Source: Salticus scenicus (Eukaryota > Arthropoda > Arachnida > Araneae > Salticidae). Taken from it: a stretch of 64,000 nt of DNA. Location of the stretch: positions 25,961 to 89,960 of the forward strand of contig CAWVNO010002543.1 in assembly GCA_963930645.1 (NCBI GenBank), read 5' to 3'. The notes under the pieces are model-generated. The model worked only from the letters and a program-made list of their open reading frames with translations, made no database searches and was not told the origin of the DNA. Shown here piece after piece: positions 24,618-34,552 of this stretch. Each line of letters opens with the position of its first letter. Within the stretch, counting starts at the first letter, position 1. A program made the translations under genes and the position numbers.

Positions 24618-24949
24618 TTTATTTATTTATTATGAAGTTTAATGAATTGCAATATTATCAAGACTTTATTAAGCATATTAATATATATAATAAGCAGTAA
24701 AATTATTCACTAATTTAAAAAAACTGAAAAAAATGCTACATAATCTCTTATCTCTTAACCTATGCTCATATTTAAACAGTTTATAAACTGATCATGAAAA
24801 ACATAACTATTCACATTTCCAGTACGCAAACTCTTAGTTGATTTCTCCTCCAATTCATAAATCGTAACTGCTCCAGTTTACAGAAACGTAAATAATTATA
24901 CTTAGAGCTCATGAGAACATAGTTGCTCAAACATATACTATGCGCACTC

Positions 24950-25865
24950 AATAAATCCTGCAAGGCAATAAACAAATACGTCGAATGGCGGAGGGAGGTC
25001 TCTTCGAAACAGTATTATCCAAAGCATCCCAGATGTACTAAAAAATGTTCATATATGGGGATTTCAGTGGATAATGTGCATCGCTAAAGTCAGGAGTTTG
25101 ATCATGGAGTCACTCACTACCAAATTTCGACGTGTGAGGAGTGGATTATCCTGATGGAATGGTCTAAGTTGATCAAAGTTCACAAATGACATGAATGGTT
25201 GCAGATGATCGGGCATGATGCTTACGTTTCTGTCACTTGTCGGAGTCGTATTTTGACGTATCAGAGGTCCCACATCACACTAATTACACATTCCCAATAA
25301 CATAGCAGAGAGCCTCCGCGAGCTTCAACTGTCAGATGCGTCCATGTAGGATCAGTAGGTTGACGCGGTTATCTGCATACTCCCACATATCCATCGACTA
25401 ATATAATTAGAAACGAGATTCGTCAGACAAGGCAACGTGCTTCCAGTCATCAACAGTTCATTGACGTCTTTTAAGGGACCAGGTGAAGTTTTGCAGTCAA
25501 GATCGGTGTACGAGTGGGCGAAAGCCCATACCAATGTGGGTCTGTTGAATAGATCTCACGCTGGCACTATTTTAATGCCGCAGTATTCAAATCTGCTGCA
25601 ATTTGATGCAGGTTTGCACGTATGTCATATTTAATGATTCTCGTCAGTCGCCATTTGCCCCGTTCTTTCACATCTTTTTTCCGCCAACAGTGATGTCGGA
25701 GATTTGATGTTTTACCGGATTCCGTATATTCATGGTACGATCGTGAAATGGTCGTACGTGAAAACCCAGATTTCATCTCTACTTCGTAGATGCTAAAACC
25801 TTTATTTCGTGCATAACCGTATTTAAAGTCGCTTAAATCTTGATAATCTGCTGCTGTAGAAGCAA
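24950..25865 (-). pseudogene. Tc1-like transposase pseudogene (tandem unit 1)
   Basis: The minus strand encodes a decayed Tc1-family transposase over nearly full length. The N-terminal helix-turn-helix begins with DLSDFKYGYARNKGFSIYEV and continues GFSRTTISRSYHEY and HCWRKKDVKERGKWRL (25,567-25,830). The first catalytic block reads WKHVALSDESRF, Asp retained, near 25,410-25,445. Then GPLIRQNTTPTSDRNVSIMP, DHLQPFMSFV and FHQDN, with the second Asp retained (25,064-25,273). The end reads SPYMNIF-stop-YIWDAL, where the family has S-P-D-x-N-x-I-E-H-x-W-D, so the third catalytic position is a stop codon. Several other stops and a frameshift separate these blocks. Terminal inverted repeats were not identified. 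The usual length is about 340 residues, which fits this span. Confidence 0.88.
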
Positions 25866-26139
25866 TCTATCTAACAGCTATCTAACAGCTTTGACAACCA
25901 CTTGTTATCGCATAGACGACAGCATCGTATTATTGCGATTGGTTTCATATCTCTGTTATTTCAACCGCACGCCTTTATCAGTTTTTTTTTTTTTTTTTTT
26001 TTTTTTAAATCTTCAATGAATATATATAAAAAAAAAGTTAAATTAAGCCAACATATGTATAGTCCAAATGTGCATATTAGTAATTTGCATTAAAAAAAAA
26101 AAAAAAAAAAAAATCTTAAAAGTTCAAGAGGCATCCCAC

Positions 26140-26171
<32 letters not shown>

Positions 26172-26654
26172 CAAATGCAATTGAACTTATAATTTATGTA
26201 ACATAAATTACTCGAAACTGGTGAAAGGATCAGAAAGGGAAGCAAAACATGAAGACAAGTAGTCTATCTAAAGAAAAAGTTAAGTAACGAATTTTATTCA
26301 TATTTCAATTAGAGAAAAAAAATAACTTTCTAAAACTAAACGAAAAAAGGGAAAATAGTTTTTATGAAAATATTATTCAGTATTTTCGAATACGAAAAGC
26401 TACTTAATTGAATGGTATTTGATAGTATATAATTCATAATAAAATTTTAACGTTTTAAAAATCAAATTATATACCGTAAAATTCTGATAGTAAACACCTA
26501 CCCATACATCACTTGCTCCATGATTTTCAGATGTTTTCATTTTACAAAAACCTTCCGTTCACTCCGCTATTATTATCTGAATTTTTTCATAAAATTTCAG
26601 CGTTTTAAATGTTCCTGATAATGTCATACCTTCCGATTTTAATTATTTTTACAT
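25866..26654. other. Non-coding stretch between Tc1 pseudogene and LTR-like repeat
   Basis: Poly(T) at about 25,982-26,006, two poly(A) runs at about 26,092-26,113 and 26,141-26,167, and AT-rich filler. No gene. Confidence 0.55.
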
Positions 26655-27030
26655 ATTCTTTTACTATATTTCCTTAATCTTTTCCTCCTCTCCTACATGG
26701 CGAATACTGGCCATGTCTAATGCTACAGCATTCCACGGAAGTGCTCTCGGGAAGCAATCATATGGCGCATGATGTTGCTATTAACCAACACTGTTCATAT
26801 GTTGTTTGGGCTTGTTTTAAAAGATTGTGTGAACTTTGTATAAAGATTGTGAAATTTGTATATTACCTGTATGAACTTTGTAAATAGACTACCACTCGGC
26901 GCCGGTCCTCTTCACTTCCATGCAAATTTGTCGCCTTTTGTCACGGGAGAACTCTGCTCTAACGACCATTGTAATTTAGTTTTCTCTTATTTTTTTTTCT
27001 TGTTGTTTGTTTATGCAATAAACATCGGGG
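26655..27030 (+). repeat. LTR-like dispersed repeat (tandem unit 1, full copy)
   Basis: The best preserved member of the family also at 3,107-3,463. It has TTTGTATAAAGATTGTG as a TATA-like motif near 26,837 and AATAAA at 27,017-27,022, ending in a GGGGG run. This copy keeps the 152 bp (26,812-26,963) that unit 2 has lost. Confidence 0.55.
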
Positions 27031-27147
27031 GCGTCCAATAATAACTGAAACCTACAAGACACATTACATATGTTTTTGCACAATATTCAAAGCTGGTACG
27101 TCATACCAGTTTGAGATGAGGGACAACACGAAAATTGTTCTAACAAA

Positions 27148-27690
27148 ATGTTTAACACGGTTGATGTTTCTAGTATGAATGTTGATCGAATATCATTTAC
27201 AGACGAAGCTTATTTAAATCGGGTTGGTGTATGTAAGAATCAAGATTGGAGTTTTGGGGTCATCGGAAATTTTTGGACATTTGTACTACGCATAATCATA
27301 CTATTGCTAAAAAAATTCCGTCCTGTCAGCAATTTTCTGAGAAGACATCATTTCTCTTTTTCTGGCCAGAAACGGTGTTGACTGACTGGTATACTGCAAA
27401 ATTTAAATATTTCTTTAACATTGAACAAATGCTAGAAAATCATGCTCGCCCATACAAAACACGTTATTTTTTACTCTTCAAATTACTTCGATGTTACAGT
27501 TATTGCAGTGAATTGTGAGACAGATAAGAATAAAGGTATGGACTGGTCTCAGTATTATCAGTCTATCTCTGATCTCAGTTCCCAGTCTATCTCCCTACTC
27601 ATAGCATACGATTACTTTCTGTGAGGTATACCTAAAAGCACTATTTACTACAGCAATCATTTTAAACACGAGAAGGTGTAAGAGGCGACT
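27148..27690 (+). pseudogene. Second transposase pseudogene, mariner/Tc1-related arthropod type (tandem unit 1)
   Basis: The plus strand holds a broken DDE transposase. It starts with DRISFTDEAYLNRVGVCKNQ, the F-[ST]-D-E-A block with the first catalytic Asp. After a frameshift near 27,255 it continues FWGHRKFLDICTTHNHTIAK and FFWPETVLTDWYTAKFKYFF, an order typical of a transposase group common in arthropod genomes (F-S-D-E-A ... W-G-x-E-N-P ... F-F-F-x-E-x-T-V-T). The second catalytic segment is lost. Near the end comes AYDYFL-stop-GIPKSTIYYSNH, which resembles the D-[YF]-F-L-W-G-x-[VL]-K-x-x-V-Y block that follows the third acidic residue. It is shorter than the family's usual 300-plus residues and cannot be active. 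Confidence 0.7.
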
Positions 27691-28157
27691 TGTCCAGCTT
27701 GAAAGTCGATTTCTGGTGACAAAAAAGAGAATCACTGGCATTTTTCTTTTTTTTTTTTCTTTCTAAAGGCTTTGCATTACGCGCTTTTATCTATATCCGA
27801 TTCCGAGATATTTATTTTTTAGGGTTCATTCATAAACTAACCTTTTATCTTGCAATAAAAATATGAGACTCGGATGAAATAAATGTAGTATAAGAAAGAA
27901 CAGCTTTTAATTGATAAATATAACACTTTAGAATTATAGAGGCATTAATCTGTATTACAAATAATTTGTTTTTAAACAAATCTAATTTCGCTATATTATG
28001 TTGTATCTAAATACAATAAAAAAAAATCCATTGCGCAGTTCTTGTAAAAGATTGTGTGATATTGTGTTTTACAATCACGATATTTCATATCCAGGGGTTT
28101 TTCTTTAAAGGAAATATAAACATGTATATATATTTTTTTATTAAAATTATACTAATG

Positions 28158-28226
<69 letters not shown>

Positions 28227-28276
28227 TATAAAGAAAAAAAAAATAAACTAAATAGTTGTTTTTTCTTTTTTTTATG
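27691..28276. other. AT-rich stretch with (TA)n, end of tandem unit 1
   Basis: Poly(T) interruptions near 27,748-27,763, a (TA)n run at about 28,160-28,230, and a short A-rich then T-rich block. ORFs here are products of the dinucleotide repeat. Confidence 0.6.
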
Positions 28277-28327
28277 AGACATATATATACATATATATAT
28301 ACATATATATACATATATATATATACG

Positions 28328-28382
<55 letters not shown>
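28277..28382. repeat. Compound (TA)n/(TATAC)n microsatellite at the tandem junction
   Basis: Alternating TA with interspersed ACATATA units, about 105 bp, lies exactly between tandem unit 1 and unit 2. The mosaic left half (TATACATA) and pure right half suggest repeated expansion. It is the junction of the tandem duplication. Confidence 0.9.
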
Positions 28383-28385
<3 letters not shown>

Positions 28386-28717
28386 TTTATTTATTTATTA
28401 TGAAGTTTAATGAATTGCAATATTATCAAGACTTTATTAAGCATATTAATATATATAATAAGCAGTAAAATTATTCACTAATTTAAAAAAACTGAAAAAA
28501 ATGCTACATAATCTCTTATCTCTTAACCTATGCTCATATTTAAACAGTTTATAAACTGATCATGAAAAACATAACTATTCACATTTCCAGTACGCAAACT
28601 CTTAGTTGATTTCTCCTCCAATTCATAAATCGTAACTGCTCCAGTTTACAGAAACGTAAATAATTATACTTAGAGCTCATGAGAACATAGTTGCTCAAAC
28701 ATATACTATGCGCACTC

Positions 28718-29643
28718 AATAAATCCTGCAAGGCAATAAACAAATACGTCGAATGGCGGAGGGAGGTCTCTTCGAAACAGTATTATCCAAAGCATCCCAG
28801 ATGTACTAAAAAATGTTCATATATGGGGATTTAAGTGGATAATGTGCATCGCTAAAGTCAGGAGTTTGATCATGGAGTCACTCACTACCAAATTTCGACG
28901 TGTGAGGAGTGGATTATCCTGATGGAATGGTCTAAGTTGATCAAAGTTCACAAATCACATGAATGGTTGCAGATGATCGGGCATGATGCTTACGTTTCTG
29001 TCACTTGTCGGAGTCGTATTTTGACGTATCAGAGGTCCCACATCACACTAATTACACATTCCCAATAACATAGCAGAGAGCCTCCGCGAGCTTCAACTGT
29101 CAGATGCGTCCATGTAGGATCAGTAGGTTGACGAGGTTATCTCCATACTCCCACATATCCATCGACTAATATAATTAGAAACGAGATTCGTCAGACAAGG
29201 CAACGTGCTTCCAGTCATCAACAGTTCATTGACGTCTTTTAAGGGACCAGGTGAAGTTTTGCAGTCAAGATCGGTGTACGAGTGGGCTTTAGGCTCCGAA
29301 AGCCCATACCAATGTGGGTCTGTTGAATAGATCTCACGCTGGCACTATTTTAATGCCGCAGTATTCAAATCTGCTGCAATTTGATGCAGGTTTGCACGTA
29401 TGTCATATTTAATGATTCTCGTCAGTCGCCATTTGCCCCGTTCTTTCACATCTTTTTTCCGCCAACAGTGATGTCGGAGATTTGATGTTTTACCGGATTC
29501 CGTATATTCATGGTACGATCGTGAAATGGTCGTACGTGAAAACCCAGATTTCATCTCTACTTCGTAGATGCTAAAACCTTTATTTCGTGCATAACCGTAT
29601 TTAAAGTCGCTTAAATCTTGATAATCTGCTGCTGTAGAAGCAA
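28718..29643 (-). pseudogene. Tc1-like transposase pseudogene (tandem unit 2)
   Basis: Same decayed transposase as at 24,950-25,865, with the N-terminal helix-turn-helix block at 29,345-29,608 unchanged and the same disrupted third catalytic position. It differs by single-base changes (for example near 28,833, 28,957 and 29,134-29,143) and by a 10-bp insertion at about 29,287-29,296 that turns GGGCGAAAGCCC into GGGCTTT-loop-AAAGCCC. Both units were therefore already pseudogenes, or nearly so, when duplicated. Confidence 0.87.
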
Positions 29644-29757
29644 TCTATATAACAGCTATCTAACAGCTTTGACAACCACTTGTTATCGCATAGACGACAG
29701 CATCGTATTATTGCGATTGGTTTCATATCTCTGTTATTTCAACCGCACGCCTTTATC

Positions 29758-29804
<47 letters not shown>

Positions 29805-30434
29805 CTTCAATGAATATACATAAAAAAAAAGTTAAATTAAGCCAACATATGTATAGTCCAAATGTGCATATTAGTAATTTGCATTAAAAAAAAAAAAAAA
29901 AAAAATCTTAAAAGTTCAAGAGGCATCCCACTAAAAAAAAAAAAAAAAAAAAATCTGCAAATGCAATTGAACTTATAATTTATGTAACATAAATTACTCG
30001 AAACTGGTGAAAGGATCAGAAAGGGAAGCAAAACATGAAGACAAGTAGTCTAACTAAAGAAAAAGTTACCTAACGAATTTTATTCATATTTCAATTAGAG
30101 AAAAAAAATAACTTTCTAAAACTAAACGAAAAAAGGGAAAATAGTTTTTATGAAAATATTATTCAGTATTTTCGAATACGAAAAGCTACTTAATTGAATG
30201 GTATTTGATAGTATATAATTCATAATAAAATTTTAACGTTTTAAAAATCAAATTATATACCGTAAAATTCTGATAGTAAACACCTACCCATACATCACTT
30301 GCTCCATGATTTTCAGATGTTTTCATTTTACAAAAACCTTCCGTTCACTCCGCTATTATTATCTGAATTTTTTCATAAAATTTCAGCGTTTTAAATGTTC
30401 CTGATAATGTCATACCTTCCGATTTTAATTATTT
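29644..30434. other. Non-coding stretch, tandem unit 2
   Basis: Equivalent of 25,866-26,654, with a longer poly(T) (29,760-29,801) and shorter poly(A) runs (29,886-29,905; 29,933-29,952). No gene. Confidence 0.55.
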
Positions 30435-30662
30435 TTACATATTCTTTTACTATATTTCCTTAATCTTTTCCTCCTCTCCTACATGGCGAATACTGGCCAT
30501 GTCTAATGCTACAGCATTCCACGGAAGTGCTCTCGGGAAGCAATCATATGGCGCATGATGTTGCTATTAACCAACACTGTTCATATGTTGTTTGGGCGAC
30601 ATTGTAATTTAGTTTTCTCTTATTTTTTTTTCTTGTTGTTTGTTTATGCAATAAACATCGGG
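30435..30662 (+). repeat. LTR-like repeat with internal deletion (tandem unit 2)
   Basis: Matches 26,655-27,030 but jumps from TTGTTTGGGC to GACATTGTAATTT, removing about 152 bp including the TATA-like motifs. The AATAAA near the 3' end is kept. The join is a clean junction with minimal overlap, as expected from a simple deletion. Confidence 0.6.
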
Positions 30663-30780
30663 GGCGTCCAATAATAACTGAAACCTACAAGACACATTAC
30701 ATATGTTTTTGCACAATATTCAAAGCTGGTACGTCATACCAGTTTGAGATGAGGGACAACACGAAAATTGTTCTAACAAA

Positions 30781-31323
30781 ATGTTTAACACGGTTGATGT
30801 TTCTAGTATGAATGTTGATCGAATATCATTTACAGACGAAGCTTATTTAAATCGGGTTGGTGTATGTAAGAATCAAGATTGGAGTTTTGGGGTCATCGGA
30901 AATTTTTGGACATTTGTACTACGCATAATCATACTATTGCTAAAAAAATTCCGTCCTGTCAGCAATTTTCTGAGAAGACATCATTTCTCTTTTTCTGGCC
31001 AGAAACGGTGTTGACTGACTGGTATACTGCAAAATTTAAATATTTCTTTAACATTGAACAAATGCTAGAAAATCATGCTCGCCCATACAAAACACGTTAT
31101 TTTTTACTCTTCAAATTACTTCGATGTTACAGTTATTGCAGTGAATTGTGAGACAGATAAGAATAAAGGTATGGACTGGTCTCAGTATTATCAGTCTATC
31201 TCTGATCTCAGTTCCCAGTCTATCTCCCTACTCATAGCATACGATTACTTTCTGTGAGGTATACCTAAAAGCACTATTTACTACAGCAATCATTTTAAAC
31301 ACGAGAAGGTGTAAGAGGCGACT
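30781..31323 (+). pseudogene. Second transposase pseudogene (tandem unit 2)
   Basis: Identical, as far as I can tell by eye, to the pseudogene at 27,148-27,690, with the same frameshift and stop codons. Both copies therefore descend from an already broken gene. Confidence 0.7.
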
Positions 31324-31787
31324 TGTCCAGCTTGAAAGTCGATTTCTGGTGACAAAAAAGAGAATCACTGGCATTTTTCTTTTTTTTTCTTTCTAAAGGC
31401 TTTGCATTACGCGCTTTTATCTATATCCGATTCCGAGATATTTATTTTTTAGGGTTCATTCATAAACTAACCTTTTATCTTGCAATAAAAATATGAGACT
31501 CGGATGAAATAAATGTAGTATAAGAAAGAACAGCTTTTAATTGATAAATATAACACTTTAGAATTATAGAGGCATTAATCTGTATTACAAATAATTTGTT
31601 TTTAAACAAATCTAATTTCGCTATATTATGTTGTATCTAAATACAATAAAAAAAAATCCATTGCGCAGTTCTTGTAAAAGATTGTGTGATATTGTGTTTT
31701 ACAATCACGATATTTCATATCCAGGGGTTTTTCTTTAAAGGAAATATAAATATGTATATATATTTTTTTATTAAAATTATACTAATG

Positions 31788-31846
<59 letters not shown>

Positions 31847-32492
31847 TATAAAGAAAAAAAATAAACTAAATAGTTGTTTTTTCTTTTTTTTATGAGACAG
31901 CTACACATGTCACATCCATAACATACCTATATAATAAATATATGTTCTAAAGTTCTTTCAAAAAATGCATTAAAAATTTTAATGTAACTGAAATTTTCTA
32001 TATCGCTATTTTTATACTTTCGTATTCAAAATATTACAGAACATGTGTTTCGATTTCCATATATATTCGTCTCATTTTGCAGTCTAATGAGTTTTCAGTG
32101 ATACGTACTTTTGTATTAACCGTCAGTGCTGTTATTTCAGAAAATAATCTCAAAACCAAAGTGTTTTATTTCGAAACTAATGGAAAATGATCATGCAAAC
32201 ATCTAAAAAATTTTCTTTGACTGAATTGAAATTGCAAAATGCATCGAACTGTATCTAAATTTAAGACATATTAAATTTATATTTCTCTAGAAAAATGCAT
32301 TTTTATATAGGTATTTAGAGGATGAATAAATGTACATAAATTTTAAGTTACATAAAAATTTTCTCTTTTAACTGGTGTTAATTTAATATTAAATAACAAT
32401 TAATTATCCAACCAGATAAATAATTAAATGAAAGTTTAAAATATGCTTTTTTTTTAGCATGTAGTCACATAGTTTTATTATGAATTATATGT

Positions 32493-32523
<31 letters not shown>

Positions 32524-32541
32524 CATACATATATATGTATA
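31324..32541. other. AT-rich non-coding stretch
   Basis: Includes the end of tandem unit 2 with (TA)n at about 31,792-31,845, then unique AT-rich sequence from 31,900, and (TA)n/(TACA)n at about 32,490-32,540. No gene. Confidence 0.55.
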
Positions 32542-32729
32542 CAGTCGGCAGCAAAATTATTAAAGCATTGTCAATAATTGCTATTTAAAGGATGTGCATT
32601 TAATACTGTTTTGTTAAGTAAATATTTGTCGAATCATGATCTTAGTCTTATGCTGTTTATAAAAAAGTATGTTAATGATAAAAATTAATGATTAGTGGTT
32701 GTGTGCGTCAATAATTTTGCTGCCGACTG
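32542..32729. mobile_element. 188-bp Tc1/mariner-type MITE
   Basis: The ends are perfect 20-bp inverted repeats: CAGTCGGCAGCAAAATTATT at 32,542-32,561 and its complement ending at 32,729, each flanked by TA. This is the usual signature of a non-autonomous Tc1/mariner element. Internally it contains TGTTTTGTTAAGTAAAT and TTGTCGAATCATGATCTTAG, closely similar to the internal part of the foldback MITE at 38,156-38,369, so the two share ancestry. It has no coding capacity. Confidence 0.9.
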
Positions 32730-33421
32730 TATATATATTCTGAGTGTCCCATAAATCTAGACATTTTAAAAATTGATAAAAAAAAATGAAGGAATTGATG
32801 AAATTGAACAGGATTTACAAAAGCGTCACTCTTATAAAATGAGATTTTTTCTCTTTTTTAAGTAAAGAAAATAATATTAGTTAAACTTTAACTAATAGAG
32901 CGCAATGTACGCGAGCAAATCACATATTTCCATGATAAACTATACTTATCTGCATGCAGATTTTTACAGCATATAACTTATGTTCCCGCCATCACTAGAA
33001 ATACACCCTGTTAATGAGTTACCATAATGCTTTCTTCAGTTTCAGTCGAGGAATCTTAGGTGAAATAAAACATTTTTACCACCAATAAAGCTTTGTACAC
33101 TAAATGAGCATCACAGTTAAAATTTCATGTACGTACAAGGTGGAGGAAAAATAAGAAATGAGCTGTTAATCCTAAAAAAGTTCAACTTATTAGAGATCTT
33201 TTTATTTCTGGTTACGCGTCTGTTCATTACTACCCTTTATTGACGAAAATTTGAATTATTATTTTTTTCTTTACAAGAAAAATATATTCATTTCACGAGA
33301 ATAACACCAATATAGCAAATATGTTTCCGTAGGATCTCCCACGATAAGTCCCAGATTTCCGCATTCCTCCCAGTATATCCCGTAGGAATGCAGAATGCCC
33401 GCCGTAGCGGCCTCCGTAGGA
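32730..33421. other. Non-coding stretch, possible element end
   Basis: The sequence beginning GAGTGTCCCATAAATCTAGA at about 32,741 looks like a mariner-type terminus next to (TA)n, but I found no matching right end or frame. From about 33,300 composition becomes more balanced, with CCGTAGGA-like motifs recurring; this block was the target of the SINE insertion. Confidence 0.4.
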
Positions 33422-33738
33422 TGGATTGTTGGATGGATGGTTGGGTTTTACGTCGCACTATTGCTGCGCAGATGGGCAATTGGCGACGGTCTGGTACACA
33501 CCCCTAGAGGTGGTCCGGAGACATGCCATCACAATTTTGATCCTCCGCGGCTCTCCCGCTTCGGTGACCCCCAGAGGTATAATTTTTGATGGGAACATGG
33601 AGGACATTGCAGCCACGACAGATTTTACGTGCACCAGCCACCATTAGTGTACACGACGGTCTTTGGCCTGCTCGAGTACCGAACCCGCAATCTTCCAATT
33701 ACGAGGCCGGCGCTCTACCGACTGGGCTACCGCGGCCC
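33422..33738 (-). mobile_element. tRNA-derived SINE, 317 bp, with 15-bp target-site duplication
   Basis: On the minus strand the element starts with a tRNA-like head. The A-box is TAGCCCAGTCGG (33,718-33,729) and the B-box-like segment GGTTCGGTACTC (33,674-33,685), about 33 bp apart: an internal RNA polymerase III promoter. The body ends in a CCAACCATCCATCC-type simple tail at 33,422-33,445. A perfect 15-bp direct repeat, GCGGCCTCCGTAGGA, flanks it at 33,407-33,421 and 33,739-33,753, the hallmark of LINE-driven insertion. High GC and an intact TSD suggest a fairly young insertion. It is not a functional tRNA gene, since no cloverleaf with acceptor stem can be closed. Confidence 0.9.
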
Positions 33739-33753
33739 GCGGCCTCCGTAGGA

Positions 33754-34552
33754 ACATCGTATATCCGTAGCTCCGTCGTAGTTCCCGAGAACTAAATCTG
33801 TCAAATCATTCCTAGAATGTCAAATTAGATTTTCCCACAGATTTCCCAAATAAAACATGTCCGTTCTTCCTCCGGGAAGAATCCGGGAGGTTCAGAATAC
33901 CCCAGGGAGCGATGTAGTAAGATCATTGTTATACGGACATTTCCACAAACTGCATTCAATTCTGCCAATTTCTTCAAATTGTATGAATTTTTGAAATGTG
34001 TACGGACTTATGAGACATTCGATGTCCTACATTTTTGTTCTTGTAATGGTATTATGTATTGCTCTTATGTAATGCTCTCGTGATTATGTAAATTAGATCT
34101 TAGGAATTATGCTATAAAATATTTAATACTGTACGTTGGTTCTTTTTAATGGAAAACCTTTAGCCAATCGTAGCCATCTGGCAAATGTAGCCAGAGATCT
34201 GTGACTAAACAGGTGCATTTGGCAATAAAATGTAAAGATGAGATGGCAAAATACAGACTGCAATGTGATATTTAAAATAAACGTCTAGGAAGTTAAGATT
34301 TTGTCTTAAATGTTTACATTTTAATGACCTTGTAGATTTTCTACATCTGTCAATAATCTGCCAAATTTCTAACTACATCAATCACAGACATTTCCTTTAC
34401 TAGCAGAGTCAAGCCATGAGATTTCTCCTCCATTTTAAGTTTTTTCTGACCCATTGTGTGGATTGGCTATACCGATGTAGGTTCTATATATTTTTAATAA
34501 TAAATAAAACACTTTAAAACACGTATATAAGTTTTAAAAACATATATTTAAT
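33754..34552. other. Non-coding stretch
   Basis: The more balanced-composition block that hosts the SINE continues to about 33,925, with a TTCCTCCGGGAAGAATCCGG palindromic patch near 33,868. The rest is AT-rich and without recognisable features. Confidence 0.5.

Larger units (their letters stand above)
24613..28281 (+). repeat. 3.6-kb tandem duplication, unit 1
   Basis: This unit begins where a (TA)n run gives way to TTCATTTATTTATTTATTATG and ends at GAGACA just before the next (TA)n run. It matches 28,381-31,899 closely, with at least seven substitutions and a few indels. It carries a Tc1-like pseudogene, an LTR-like repeat and a second transposase pseudogene, all in the same arrangement as unit 2. 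Visible divergence is higher than between the 42-kb copies, so this tandem event is probably the older one. Confidence 0.95.
28381..31899 (+). repeat. 3.6-kb tandem duplication, unit 2
   Basis: Second unit of the tandem pair. Relative to unit 1 it lacks about 152 bp inside the LTR-like repeat (unit 1 positions 26,812-26,963), has a 10-bp insertion inside the Tc1-like pseudogene near 29,287-29,296, and carries longer poly(T) at 29,760-29,801. It ends at GAGACA, after which unique sequence (GCTACACATG) begins. Both unit starts follow (TA)n tracts, so the duplication may have arisen by unequal exchange or slippage in these tracts. Confidence 0.95.

Noticed and set aside
28085..28468. Overlapping ORFs rich in Ile and Tyr on both strands
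   Set aside because: They are translations of the (TA)n microsatellite and have no coding character.
32730..33000. A mariner element starting GAGTGTCCCATAAATCTAGA
   Set aside because: Only one terminus looks right; there is no matching right end and no transposase frame.
33650..33738. A tRNA gene on the minus strand
   Set aside because: A- and B-boxes are present but no acceptor stem closes, and the head is continuous with a SINE body flanked by a target-site duplication.
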